From: Tigriopus japonicus
Lineage: Eukaryota; Arthropoda; Copepoda; Harpacticoida; Harpacticidae
Length of the DNA: 64,000 nt
Assembly (NCBI GenBank): GCA_010645155.1
Contig: CM021321.1
Span: 7,743,797-7,807,796, forward strand
Direction: 5' to 3'
A program made the position numbers and the translations under genes. Below, in pieces: positions 21,001 to 35,200 of the stretch. Position 1 is the first letter of the stretch; each line of letters begins with the position of its first letter. The notes under the pieces were generated by a model, which searched no databases, had not been told where the DNA came from, and saw only the letters and a program-made list of their open reading frames with translations.

Positions 21001-23254
21001 CGCTTGATTAATTCAATGTAATCCTAAAGCTGCCCTTTTTCTCCCGCTGCATCGCTTCGTATGCATGGTCAAGGATATGATCGCAAGTATGTATGCGCGT
21101 TCGTTCATCCACAAAGAGAAAGTTTGGGCAAAAATCGCGAAAATGCACCACGATTCATGATAGGCCAAGGAGACCTTCTTTGCACTCTTTCGACCCAGAG
21201 AGACCTCCGATTCAGTTCTTGCTTACATAAGGAGGTTCCATTCCAAAATCAAGGCCATATGTAAGTTCTGGCAAAGGTCGTTAGGGAGCATAACTTCTTC
21301 ACAAATGATGAGCATCGGCCTACATCGATCTTGGTTGGCCTTCTCAGGAGGAGTTGGAGAAACTCTTGTCTATCTCTCGCTCTGTGCTGAAATTATGTAA
21401 TGCCATTAAACGGTTCAAGTAGCCAATTAGAGGAAGTGAAAATGCATTGCCGAGCTATGTGGTCACATTTTGTAGTATGCTCTTCTGTGAGACTTCTCGA
21501 ATGATTAGTATTCTCGGTGAAATCTGTGACTTTAATCGTTTCGATGCTCGAGTAGAGAGAAACAATTAAAACTTTTGGCACAAAGGGCATTCCATCATAT
21601 TTCACGGAAGAGTCACAATCAGTCATTATGAAAGTAGGACACAAACCGAAAGCAATCATGGAGAACAAAGGTTCTCTTTTTCAATGCATGTGCCCCCTTA
21701 TGAAATCAGGTGGAATCGAACTTCCCCCCTCTCATTTGGTTCCAAGGAATGTACCTTTTAGTTGTTTCTGAAGCTCCTGATCCCCAAGAATCAATGACCT
21801 GAAAAATTAGTTTCCCGTTCGATCAAGCCTCTGAAAGAGTACAAGTTGATCAGTTGGTCAGTTTCAGATGACCTGTTGTACTTCTGAAGCGATTTGAAGT
21901 GTCAAAGTACGGGAGTGATCCATTTGAACTTTGAAAGGGGAGCGCTTCATTGATATGCTTTTTGACTTTCATCCATTGTCTTCATCATCATCAGCCTTTC
22001 TTTTTCTTTCTCTCTCTCTTGTTTCAGGTGTGCCCGGATTCATCGGTGTAACATTTTTGTTGGACCTCATGAATTTCACATGACGTTGATGACTTGAGCT
22101 CTCCAATGAAGAACACCTGGAGAGATCAAGCTAGGATTTAGGCTCATTGTGGCATTTAGCGTTGAGCAACTCCTATCTACGTAGTTCACCTTTTTCGGAT
22201 TCAATCCACTGCCTTTAATGGCATGAGTTGGGCTCAAACCAAGTATGGTTGGTTATCTGCCACAACGTATTAGGTGGTGTGACAAGGATAGCATGATGTT
22301 GTTCTTTAATGTGTAACAAGAGTCGTTGATGAGAAATTCTTCGTTAGTTTCGTTTTTAACGTCTTATCATCTATAGAAACGAGTAAGGCAGTACTCTCAT
22401 CACTGAGGAGGACACACTTCGCCTCGGACAACATTGGCGAGAAAGAAAGCTAATCTTAGGATGCCCCCCCTTCCCTTTCAAACACAAAAAAGGAAATCGC
22501 GGACACACATCCTACCTCATATTTCGGCCTTTTCGTCGTCCCATTTGGTCCAGCCTTCGAAAGTCAACTCAACTCCCCAATAGTGTGTACTACATAGTTG
22601 GTGTCTTTTCGCACTGAAAGATGTTCTGAGGCCGTTCTTTGGACGACTATCCTGGGTGTTGCCGTTGTTTCGACCAGGTAGGCCCATGGCCAAGATCTCG
22701 GTGTTCGATTCTTGCTCCATCTCATTGAGGCCTGCCTTTTTCAATGGAGGTTGTTCTTGAGGCTGCATCCTGGGCTTGACGGACGCGAGAAGTCATTCAA
22801 CGTGTGTATGTACATACTCCATGTAGGTCCACGTAACGAAGGAAAGAAGGCGTAGAGTACTAGTAACTACGGTGTTGGTGGTGGTAGTAGATTCATTCAG
22901 GGGGGAGGGAAGTACTCGTAATTCAAGCACAAATAATATCGGATTGGGCAGTTATTGGCGAATGGGCCAGGGTGCGAGTGCTCAGGAGGAAACTACAAGC
23001 TGGAGGATCCCTCTTGTTCCTCCTCAAGAAGGACAGTCATAATCAGAACATACAACCCTAGTGATCTCAGTTGTCAGTATTCCTTTCAATTATTCCACAG
23101 TTACTTTAGAAAGTGGTGTCTGGTAGAAACACATTTCATTGAACCTTCAGGTGAGCTTGACACTTCAAAACCAGCACTTCAGCCATTATCCAACGTGCTC
23201 CTCTGAAGGTCATCCATCCATCCATCAGCTCTAATCTGACATTTCTCATTCTAG
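18061..23254. other. Probable first intron of the MyBP-C-like gene
   Basis: No supported coding exon. A signal-peptide-like frame at 19795-19968 is discussed under findings. TTTGTTTCAG|GTGTG near 22028 is a decent acceptor and may mark another untranslated exon. Purine/pyrimidine runs (GAGAGA at about 20893) are simple repeats. Confidence 0.35.
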
Positions 23255-26200
23255 GTTGCGACAGGGTTGTGATTGCATAAGCAAATCACCATGGCCCGAG
23301 GGGTAAGTTCCATTCAATTTCAAGTGCTTACCTTGTCCCACTCAAGGTCTGTCACGAGATCCGAGGTATTTGGCAAGCCTCTTAAGATTCCATTGATCCG
23401 TAAACAAGCGGCCTCTTTCTTGATCCCATTATTGTCTCTGTGGTAAATAACTTGCCAAATTGCCTGATTGAGTGATTGACCTTGCGTGTCTTGTACTCGT
23501 TTCTTGGATCTAAGTGTAGACTTAAGGTGTTGGTCGTCATTGCACGAAGAAGGTTACTTATAATGATGATGGCATTTGAAAGGCCCAAGTTGGGTCTTCT
23601 CGGTTTGACTGGCAATACGATAAAGTAGCAATAGATCCTGGACCTTGTTTATTTTTGCACATGAGCAAACAAAGATCTTTCAGTTTGTCTTTGTTGACTC
23701 GGCTCTTCTTGCATGAAAGTTGTAAATTCTGGCATAGACAAAATGTAAACATGTCTTGAAATATGTCTGAATAGAGGTACACAAGTACAATGAATAAGAC
23801 ACGACCAGGACAATGCTCAACACAGCTTTAGCTTTCTCGAATCTTTATACACACCGTACACAAACAGGTCCCACGGTGTATACACTATCCAACTTGTTCA
23901 CTAGTCCGAGTCAAATTGCCTTAAAGATTCTGTTTCAAGCCCAATGGCTTGAGATCAGCTGACCTTTAGTCAAAATGCCCAAACATTGAACAGTTATCTA
24001 GTTCTCTAATCTGGAGGAAAAATGGAGAGAAGTTTTCAAGTTCTCACCAAAACTTTCATGCATTAGTAGTTAAGTTTCCTTTCCAAACAGTACCAAATTT
24101 GAGCGTAAGCTGTATGAGCTCATATGTTTTGTCGGCACCAAGACACGCTGCAAGCATGCTTCCATTATTGACTTCAGGCATATTTTAAGCCTGTTGGAGA
24201 ATATCTAACCAAATTTTGAGTTAAAACCAATTAAAAAGAAGTTGACTTTCTTATGCTGTGATTTTACAAGCCGGAAAAGGCTAAGCAGGCTCAAAAAGGG
24301 TGGAAGTCAATTGATGGAGTATGCTTCAAGTACGCATCTCCAAACACAAAACATATGACCTATGGTTCTTTTTTTTTTGACAAGTTATAACTCGATAGTG
24401 ATGGTATTCTATCCTGTGTCTTTTTGAACAGTATTCCGAGGTCAACGATGGCCACGAAGTGTACGTGAAAGTATCAGAACTCACAGTGGATGACGATCCC
24501 CCGCGAAGAAGCTCATCGTCTTTACTCGTAGGTTTTTGCTAACTTTCAATCATCACCAAGGATTTTGGTGGGATTCTTTCTCTTGGAAAGAGTTATCCTA
24601 TCCTTGAGTGTGCTGTGGCTTGCAATCTTGATTGTACATGACTCAACCAAAAACCAAATCAATGCTCAATCAATCAAAATGTACATAAGCAAAAAAGCAA
24701 CGAACCGTTTAAGAACCGATTAAATATAAGTAATCATCAAATGGACTCGAATAAACCAACCAATCCTGAATCTACTGTGTACATAGGATCACTAAATCAA
24801 AGGCTTCCACTCATCGTATTGTATATACAAGATGGAATTAAAACTATAAATGGAGATGGGTCTCTCTCTGTCTAATGTTAATTCATTTCAGGCGCATGGT
24901 CTTAAAGCCGCTGGCTCAATCCATATTTAACCATCAAAATTTGATTGATTTAAATAGTCTAATCCAAACAGGTTCTCTTCCAGAGAAACCCCATTAAGTC
25001 TTATTGCCATGTATAATATGATGTATAATCAGTAAAATTCCATCAATCCATAAAACAACAGTGTTGCCCCCTGGCGGGCTTTTGCATCTCGAATTGCGTA
25101 GTGTACAGTATGGATGTGCTCTCTGTCTTAAAAAGCTCTCAAACTAATTCAATTTTGAACATTTGTAGGAGCTCAAACCACCCAAACCCGGTGGACGCAG
25201 AGGATCATTCAATCCGGCCGAAAAGAAGGCTGGAGGCGGTGGTGGAGGGGGCGGAGGAGGAGGTGGAGCCCCCGAAGAAGGAGAGGTAAGACCCTTTTTC
25301 CTTGGATACAAACTGAAAAGGTTCCTTTTCGTGATTACCAGAGGATTATAGGTTCTAGTAGATCATTTATTGTGCACTTGTGGTTGTGGAACAAGGTGCA
25401 TTAAAACAGCGCTGCAGAGAGATCTATTGCAACCATTAGGCGTAAACCATTTGGAGGAGTGTTTATTAACAGGCACACTTGTTGAAACGCATATTCGATC
25501 CGGGATGAGTCAATTTTCATTGAAATGAATCATTTAAAATATGTATTGCCAATGTTAGAGTGAAGCCAAATACAAAGAACAAAGTTACCTTCAGCACAAA
25601 TTGTGTCTGTTCGAATGCATATGGGGAAGAAAATCAACTAGGAGGGAGGGGGGCGTAGCCGAATTTCGAATCGAGTCACAAGGCATGCTAATTGAGGTAT
25701 TCATCCTCTGTCACGAGACACGTCAGGCCATTCATACTTGGACCGAGATCGATTGGGTAGGCTGGGGATTCCTTCATCTCACGGTAGATGGCGTCAAACA
25801 AGCCCGTCATCTATTCTTTTGGCCTTTCAACAAGAGCTCCACTTAGTTGAGGAACGGCGAATTCCTTGGACAAATCACGTAATAGGAACAGGTAGCTTTG
25901 CCTTCTTGAAAGGACATGTACAATCTTAATTAGTCAACAATCTTAGTGTAGATCAATTTTAATTTTGACCCTCCTCTTGAAGCTACTTTGCTTATCCATC
26001 ATCGAAATGGGTTCCATGTTGGTTTAGGACCCTTGTTCATTCTTTTCATTCACGTGGTGTCAGGATTTTAAATAATTTCATGTTCAAGCCAATATTGAGT
26101 GATAAGTTTGCTTCACAATGAATCCTATTGCAGCCAGCAAACACACGAAAAAGAGAGTTAAGGGGGCTGTGATTCAGTGATTTCATGGCAAATTGCCAAA

Positions 26201-29200
26201 AAGTTGTCCTTAAAACACAAGGAGAAAGAAAAACTTTACGTTTTCGAAATCGAGAGGGGGAATGCAGTTTGGAGAGCAATGGACAGCATGTACTGTACTG
26301 TACTGTACTTCTTTTAATAAGAACAGGAATGCTTTTGGATATGTAGGCGAATGACATTTGAGTGGTGTGAAAACCTCTTTATTAGGGAGTCAACAAATGA
26401 AATGATTGAATTGTGCACCACCACATTCTAACTAAAACGCTCTTTATCTCTTTCTTATTTCCAGTGGGTAAGTGTCCTGTGCAACGAAGTGCTTTAACTG
26501 CCCCTAAAAATATGCGGAATTTTTAAGAGAGCTTTGATACGTAAAGTGAGTGTGAGTACAGACACAAAGGGCAAACAGCTGCGAGGTAAGTCCGATTCAT
26601 GACCACTTGAGCCAATCTTTGGTCAATGATGCCCGCCAACTCGACCCCATGGGGTGTTTCAATCTCAACAGGCTAAAGGGCGTGTTTTAAACGTTGATCA
26701 CGGGAGGTTTTCAAGTTTCCAAAGCGTATCTCGAGGATGGCAATAAATACGTCACCCAGTAGGCAGTTTGTAGGTGCAAGTGCGGTCATTCGGTAGATTT
26801 TCCTCTTTGCCAACTGAGCTAAAACGGGTGTCGTCCTTTACCTTTGAGTACGACACAGTACTTGGAACAATGTACGAGAACGAGAATGTACTTTTTGGCT
26901 CGGATCCTCAAAAGTTTGTCAAAATTTGACAGCTAGGTGCTTCTGATTGACGGACTTGGACAAACATCCTACCTTCATGCACGGGAGGGACGTACTGTAG
27001 ATTCGTCATCGAGAAATCTTTAGAACGTCTCTCCCACTTTCTACCTATTGTTGTCCTTCTTTCTTTAGGAGATCTCTTTCGCTTAACTCTCATTGGCCAG
27101 ACATTCTAGCCCATTAACCGGATTTATGAGGTGAACCCAGTTAGGAGGAATCTCAGCCTTTGACCACGTTCAAAGAGAGAATGAATTAATGAGACGTGTT
27201 CCATTAAAGACTCGCCAGATCTCCACCATTAGCTATGATCCACCACAGATCACCTCAAAATTTTCCATCTCCCAAAAATGCCATTTTTTTCTTGCAAAAT
27301 CTCGACTTGATCTCAACTTGTTCTTAGTCAGGTCAGGCTAGTTCAGTCCAGTCCATGATTATATGTTCCATATCGTACTCTGTTTGTAGCAGGACCCGTT
27401 CAGATCGACTCAAGAGATGGGACAGATGGGACGAGAGAGAGAGAGAAAGACCCACTCGGTCAAGTGGCAATGGGATGGAGTTTTTATCTTTTACCCCATT
27501 GTTCACGAACGAGGCTGACATTAGACATCAGTCCAAATAGGTTGGTGGGACATGAGCAAAAGTAGAAAAGAAGGAGCTCGCGAGCAATCAACCGGTCACA
27601 AGTTTCATGCAGGGATGTGAAGAGACAGTTCTCTGATATTCTGCATGAGCGATGAAATGCCAGTGAATTAGTCGGACACCCATGGCCTTGTCTTGGATCT
27701 TAATCCTATTTTCTCAACTCTCACATGCTCCCATGGGGTTATAGAGAAAAACTTGTCAAGTTGCAGGGAACGAACCTTGGAACAATCAGTCTTTCGACAA
27801 GGCTTTGATGAACCCATCTTTGTTTTAGATTAGCTTTTTGGCCCAAGGTGTTCTCGACGACACTCCATATATCAAGGGTGACACGTCCTGAATGTTTATG
27901 TCTTGAGGGCAAAGGTACATTACTTGGTCTTCCATTGAACAATCATTGGGCATCCCCATGTCCTTTTTAGAGATCATCCAAGGTATCAAAGATCCATCCA
28001 CATGGTAGCATTGTTGGCAGAAAGTTTCCACTCCAAGGTTTTGGGATAATGCAGAAATCTTGGGGTTTTAATCACTCCTTAGAGATGAGACATATTCAGC
28101 TTTCCCTAGGATAGAAAGAAGCAATAGATTGTACACATGAAGTCACCCCAGGCCATTCAGAGTTCAAAACAATTCCACAAACTACACAAGAAAACTTCGG
28201 CCGTGTCCATGTCCATTCTAATGCTGCTCATCCTCAAGAAATGGAGAACACGTGCCCAACGACTTAGCTGTCAGCAAGACCTGGACCTCATGGCATTGCA
28301 AAGCTACGTATATAGCACAGCTAGTAAAGACAGGGAAGGAAGGGTATTTTTCTCCCCCTCTGATCCCAACTTTAACTACTATACCCGTCCCATAATAGAT
28401 AGTGAGCTGCCTGCATTACAAACAATAGAAGGCCGGCTAAGATTTCAGCAGTCGGACTTCCTTCGTCAGGACACATCAGCGACAATAATTGGGGGCAATC
28501 CTTAAAGTTTTGTCTGTTTCTTCTTCTTCTTGGGTTCTTTTTTCCTCCCTACTCATTGTGAACCTCGTTGTGCTGGGTCGACCGACCGACGGTCCATCCA
28601 GGAATGAGTGTTCCACTTCCATTATTCTACTACTAGAGAGAGGGCTGAACACAGTTATGAGATAGAACAGAGTGGGTGAGGGTGGCTTAAGGAATCTAGA
28701 AGTAGTCGAAGGTCCACTTGGGCCCCGGTCATGAACGGGACAACAAGCGATCGAAGGATGAAGGAGGTGTTTGGCGTGACATTGGACACTTGCCGCGGGT
28801 TCCTTCACCACTGTTTGTGATCCCATCCAATCCATCTGTTCAATCAACCGTGCCCAAGGAACAAGTGTGTGCTTGTGTGTCCAGTGTCTGTATGTATGCA
28901 TATGTCCTACACCCACCGAAGTGTGTGTGTGTGTGAGTGAGTGTATGGATGCCAGGGAATCAGTGAGTGAGTAATAGTTTTCCGTTACGATCGATTTTGT
29001 CGACGACAATGACCATTCCTCAAGAGAGGAGGGGTTCCGGCCAAGTTCGCCGAGGATCCGTGCCCATGGATCGGAGAAACTCAGGAGCCGACAATCTACC
29101 CCCGACATCACCCGAGTCAGATTCAATGGAGCAGAACTCAAACTGCCCATCTCTTTCTTTTTCTTGCTCTTTCATATTTCGCCTGAAGGCTTTGTTTTTA

Positions 29201-32200
29201 TTCATTTTTGATTCGTACCCCCTTGAGGGAGCTCTATGATTTCAGCAAGCTCGATTTGGCCAATCGAAAGATTTATTTCTTTAACATTTGTTTCGACGAT
29301 TTCAACACTCCATTCTTGACTGCCTTCTTTCTTCGTCTCATTTCTCCCGGAAGTATGTGTGAGCTTTAAAAGTCACATTACCTCACTTGTTCATTCACAA
29401 GTGGTCAATGAAGCCAGATGATTTGCGAGCTCCATCCGGTTTTGCCAATTCTTTCCCACCACGAATGCCTTTTGACGAATCTTAAGAGGAATAAAACTTC
29501 AATAGCATTGATGCGAACTTTCAGTCATCTAAGAACACTCGAAAACAAGGACAAGAGACGAGCTGGACTTTTCAGAGAAATAGAAAGCAAAGGTCGATTG
29601 TTGAACAAAGCGTTCAGTTTTTTGAGAAATTTGCAAACAGGCAGTCGAATGAATTAATAAATTCTAAAATATCAATGAATGTAGCTTATAACAATGGGAA
29701 GATTTTCGACATTTCCCTCATCCCTCTTTTTGCCTTAGAAAGTAAAATTTTACAAACAATCATGCTTTCATTTTCTTTGCTAAACTCAAGTTATTTCACA
29801 TAACTGCTTCTAAATGTTTCCAAAAGCAATTGCTGAAAGCACTGAATGATCACAGTTTTGCATGCTGAACATTCGCTTCTTTCAAAGGAAAGGCGACCAG
29901 AATTCGAGGAACTAGAGCATCCGCACAAAATATTCAGGACACCACTTGAATCCTCATTCAAAGATCAAGTCTCGAGATCCGTTACGAAAAAGTAGATTTG
30001 TAATTCGATTAATTGATAACTGAGAACAAACAAAAAAATCTTTTGAAAAAATGAACAGGTTCATTTTAGATTACAAATGAAATCTCGTCGAAATGTTTGT
30101 TAAGCAAGAAAACCGATTAAATCTTTCGGTAATTCTCTCTTTTTCCGAAAGATCTTAAAAAGCCGAGAACTAGAGAGAAAGAGATGGGCGAAGATAAATC
30201 AAAGTAAGATTTTGAATGTAAATACGCATTGCTTATTCGGAATCATTAATTGAAGTTAGAGAAAAGATCAGGCAACGGCTGAGAATGCTAGCCTTCATTC
30301 TGAGGAAAGGCATGAAATTTATTCAGGCCCAATGCCTCCGCACGCTCGAGGCCTATAAATACACTTGATTGCGATTTTGTTTTTGCCACATGCGGAATGA
30401 CGCACAAATTGACTTCTCACATGGTCATTGGAGGAAAATAAGTGCTAAATGCCGTAAATCCGAGCGGTCTTGTTGGCTTTGTTGTACTAGAACTTGGTGT
30501 TGATAGTGATGATGCTCTTTGCTTTGTCGGTCCTCCCTATTGTAGTGACTCAAATGTCAAATCCCATCGACTCCAGGAAAATGGCATGAAACTATCGGCT
30601 CGATTTATTTTCTCACCGGCCATGCATTGACTGCATTTTCAAAAACACATCTTTCGCTTTTACTTGAGAGAAAGGCGGGCGAATTGCATCACTTAATAGG
30701 TTTTTTCGGGCCCCGGTTATTGATGATCCCCCGACATTTTACAGTCCTGGGACAGAGAATCGACGCCATTGAAGCCGCGGGGCAAAGAGGCCAAATTTGT
30801 GGCCAAACCTCAAGACAAGTTCTCCGGTAATGAGAAGGAGAATGTCTTCGTCCAACTGGAAGTGTTTGGCGACCCTGTTCCCAAAGTCGAATGGTTCAAG
30901 GTAAGTGGTCCAAATCTAAAATTGACTAGTTGGACACCAACACTGGTTTCTTGGCACTGCAGGGCTTTAAAGACCTGTCGATGGAAGGTCAACGCTTCAA
31001 AACGTGGACGGATGGAGAGACGAACACCGCCATTTTGGGTATTGAGAACCTCAAACAAGAGGATGAAGGTGCCTACAAATGCGTCCTCAACAATGGCGGA
31101 GGAGAAGTGGAACACGAATTCAACATCTACGTCACGGGTGAGTTCTAAAAAGAGGTCCTGAAGACCTTGTTCTAACTCATCCTTTGGTTTTGGCTGAATA
31201 TTTGTTTGCAGTCGAGGGTGGAATGGATTTCCGAGCCATGTTGATGAAGCGCAAGAAACCACAAAAGAAAGTCGTTGTGGTAAGAGCTATTTAATTGGTC
31301 ATTCAAATCTAGATAAAGACTCACTCTAAACTTTGAACTTTGGCTGTATTATAATTTGCTATCTTCACCACAACGTAGTTGGATGGTCGAATAATCCGTT
31401 AAATCCGAAACAAACACAACACTTAAAAAAGACAGAACAGCTTTCGCCCAAACTTAAAGCATTTAGACATAGAATTTGCTTTGGTAAAAAACGAGTGATC
31501 TCATTCATTATTAGAAGTTGCTAGATTGAATAAGTTGTTCGTCGCACGTGGAACAGCTGTAAATAGTGATATTTAAACGAAATGTGCGTGTAAAAAGTTC
31601 GGACCTAACCATATCTATTTCGTGTCTTTCATATTTCAGAGTACTATCAAACACTGCCTTCTCTATATAAAGTTGCCTCCCTCACAAAGGATAAATAGTA
31701 TAAATATCTTAAGAGTGTGTTGATTTGCTGTGGATTGATTGCCGTGCATAAACCGTTGTGAAAAATCTAAAGGCTTGCCATCCCAATAGGCAGATTTTGG
31801 GACAAAAAACGCCATTTTTTTCAAAAAGCGCCCCCTACAATTTTTCATCTATCCTCAAACAATCTTCATTGGAAAGTCTTGTCTTTTTGATCCCCCAACC
31901 TTTGACGAACATAAAAAGATTAGCGGCTAATTGATTGAATGTGATTGCAGGAAAAATATGAATGGATTGAAGAACCTGTGGATCGTAGGGTGAAACAAGG
32001 CGCTTGCGATGAAGTTTCCTTCACGGCAAAATTGTCCCACAAAGGCAAGAAGGCCAAGTGGTACGTCCGGAATCAGGTAATAAATAGCCTCTCTTTTATG
32101 AAAACACACTCAAGTTTCCTTTTTGGACTGGAAATAACCTCGTTTCTCGAGCAATTGAATTTCATTCAGATGAGATTAGAAATTGAGTGTTGACACTTTT

Positions 32201-35200
32201 GAGCAATCAAAAGGAAGTCGAATGTTCCCATTTTCACATTCCTCTTTCACGCGAAAATTTTCAGGAATCCCTCAAGATCAAAACCCCCATAAAAAACGAA
32301 AACGGCGTGGTGAGTCTTCATTCGAAAAGGTCAAAAGAGCTTAAGTGTGGCCTTGATGATAAAAGAGAGAGAGGGTGGTGGTGCTGGTGACGATGTCTTA
32401 AAAATGGTGCTGAATTCAGCTTTTGAGTTGTAAACGGCTTTTAGTGTCTCTTTTTCTCTAAAACGTACATAGTCATTAAATGCATCCATCGCCTACTATG
32501 TCATGTGGTTCGTCGTTAGTTAGTTCGAATAAGTATTGGCATGAGCGATAAAAACCAGATTTATTCTTCGTGAATGCCACATTAAATTGGAATAGCCAAA
32601 TATGCGAGATTAAAATTCTTGAGTGTACCCTAAAATGGAAGATGAGGATGCTAATGCTAATCTATAACTGTATATAGCAATAATACAGAACTCTTTTTCA
32701 GGGGTAATCAAGTCAATAAATGTAAAAGATAATAATCCCTAGAATACTCATGCCAAGTAGTATTGATTAATTAGTGTATTGTTTTTTTCTTCATAAACTG
32801 CTGTGAAGGGGGCTTAGTTTGTGTGGCAATAAACGTTATAAAATCTCCCTCTATGTACAAAAATCCGCCTTTTTCTCAACGATATTTTTTCTATTTAAGG
32901 CTCCCAAGGCCTGTTACGCTCTTTTTAGGTTTCATAAAAAGTGGTTGGTCATTCCGATTGTCCTCCTTAAAGAACGAATCCTCCCCTTAAATGTGTTTGC
33001 TCTTTCCAATTTTCAATTAATGCGTGGCTAGTCTAATCCTGTAATTTTACAATCATCTCTAGGAATGCTACAAGGGCGCCAAGTATGCATTCATCGTCGA
33101 CGACGATGTATTTACCCTTATTATCAAGAATCCTGAGGTTAACGATGCTGGCCGATATTCGTGTGTGATTCGAGAGTGTAACGACCTCACCACCAGAGCC
33201 TCTTTAGAGGTAGACTGTAAGTGTCTACAAAAATGACTTCAAAATCCAATATTTAAATACATAAGTGAACCTTTTATGAATTACTTTAGCTCCGGATCCA
33301 CAATATGGCTTTGAGAAGAAGCTGGACAAGAAGAAACACGGCAAGACCAAGCGAAAGCTCAAGCTCAAGTGTAAGACCGACAATCCCGAAACCAAAGTCA
33401 AATGGTACAAGAATGGCAAGGAGATCAAATTGTCGGACACGAAATTCCTCATCAAGAATGAGGCTGGCGAGCAAACCCTGGAGATCAAGGAGGCCGAGCT
33501 AGAAGACTCCGGCACTTACACGTGTAAAATTGAGGAGTTCGGCAAAGAGGGCGAATCTGAAACCTCTTGCGAAGTCGTTATTGGAGGTAGGTTCTTGTCA
33601 AAATCTTTCGAGTTCAAGACACGTGATGGTGTTCATTTCTCCATTCAGAATTCCCTCACAAGTTCACAAGTGAACTGAAACCGAAAGAATGTGTTGAAGA
33701 TGATCAGGTTGTATTCTCCATTGACTGTGAGCATGATGATGCTGAGGTTGAATGGATGAAGGATGGCGTACCAATCATTCCAGACGGCAAAAGGTAACTC
33801 AAAGGGCAACCTTCAAGGAACCATGCTTGAACCCTGATTCCTCCCGATTCTAACCCCCTTTTATGCTGACTTAACCAATCCTGTTAAAGAAACTTTGCAT
33901 TTAAAAACATGTCTAAATCTTTAATCATCAATTGTTCTTCTTGAATTCGGTTTGATTTTTAAAGATAAATCAAGAGAGAGTTTCTCAAACCTTTTGACTA
34001 AACCGACTAAACCTTCTCTCCTCAGGCGTTAAAAAACCTCTCCCTCGAATATGTCCGTTTCTAACAATCTGTTCCTGAGTGTGATCCCTCTGTGTACAAA
34101 GCATGTTCAAAACCACCTCATAAACCAACCAATCTCCATGGGTGAGCCATTAAACAATGGTTCGATTGGTAGTGCAACAAGGCTCTGAAAATTCTGTTTG
34201 TCTGCTTTTTGCAGGGTGCAAATTGTCAAAGATGGCAAGAAGCGCAAACTCATTATCAACGGATGCAAACTGGAGGATGCTGGAAATATCACGGTCAAGA
34301 CAAATGCCGACGAAAGCTCCGCAGCTCTTGGTGTGAAATGTAAGTGAGGATGACACCCTAGGGAAATTCAGACATTAAAAAAGAAAACTCCGTCTACGGA
34401 GCCTCTAAAAACACTTAAACGCAAATTCCAACCCGGATTTTCAACTTGTAAACAAGTGGTCGATTAGTGCGAAACGTTTAAATACTTTTAGCACATGTGG
34501 GGATGATTCATAACTGGATCGGTTTTGACAGATTCGTGTTTTAAAGGAGTTATCTGAAAGTATTGCACAAAAATTGCATCAAGGGCCGTATGAGTCGATG
34601 TACAGTAATTCGTGGAAGAATTCGAATTTAGCTTCTCAATAATCGACTTTTTCGGCTTTTCTGTATCGAAACTAAACCTATGTAAAGAACAAAAGCAAAA
34701 AAAGGAGTGTATACAAAAAGTCAAGCGAGAACAACATTATATCGCATGCTTGAAATTGTGTTCCAACTCCAACTTGATAAAGACCCTCAACGATCCTAAA
34801 TCTGATGTTCCGTCCCAATTCCAGCACCTCGAGTGGAGAGAGGTATTAAACACTTCAGTCTTAAACAAAGTCTAAGTATAAACCACCGTTGTACATTACT
34901 AAAAACTAGTTCAAGCATCTAAGAGTTCCGTTCTCGTTATCGAGTCAAATAATTCGTTCCAGGAATGTCGTTCCCATTGATTTTGGATTTTGTTACCGCA
35001 TCTTTTGACTGTTTTTACTCTTGACTCTAGTTGTCCCGACCAACCACAATTGACTTTCCCAATGTTCCAACGCTGGGAGTTGGTCGGGATTTTTGGCAAG
35101 AAGAAGGACCAAATTTAATAAACGACATGGTTAATAATCTCGACTTAAGCTAACACATTAGCGACCTCTTTTTGGCTCTCATCTAGTGACTCTTTCTCAT

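Noticed and set aside
22320..22415. Possible C/D-box snoRNA (TGATGAG ... CTGA)
   Set aside because: Boxes occur, but I see no terminal stem pairing and no C'/D' boxes; the words are too short to support a call.
28890..28950. GTGTGTGT repeat, also GAGAGA runs at about 20893 and 27437 and TGTAC repeats at about 26290
   Set aside because: Ordinary microsatellites without further structure.
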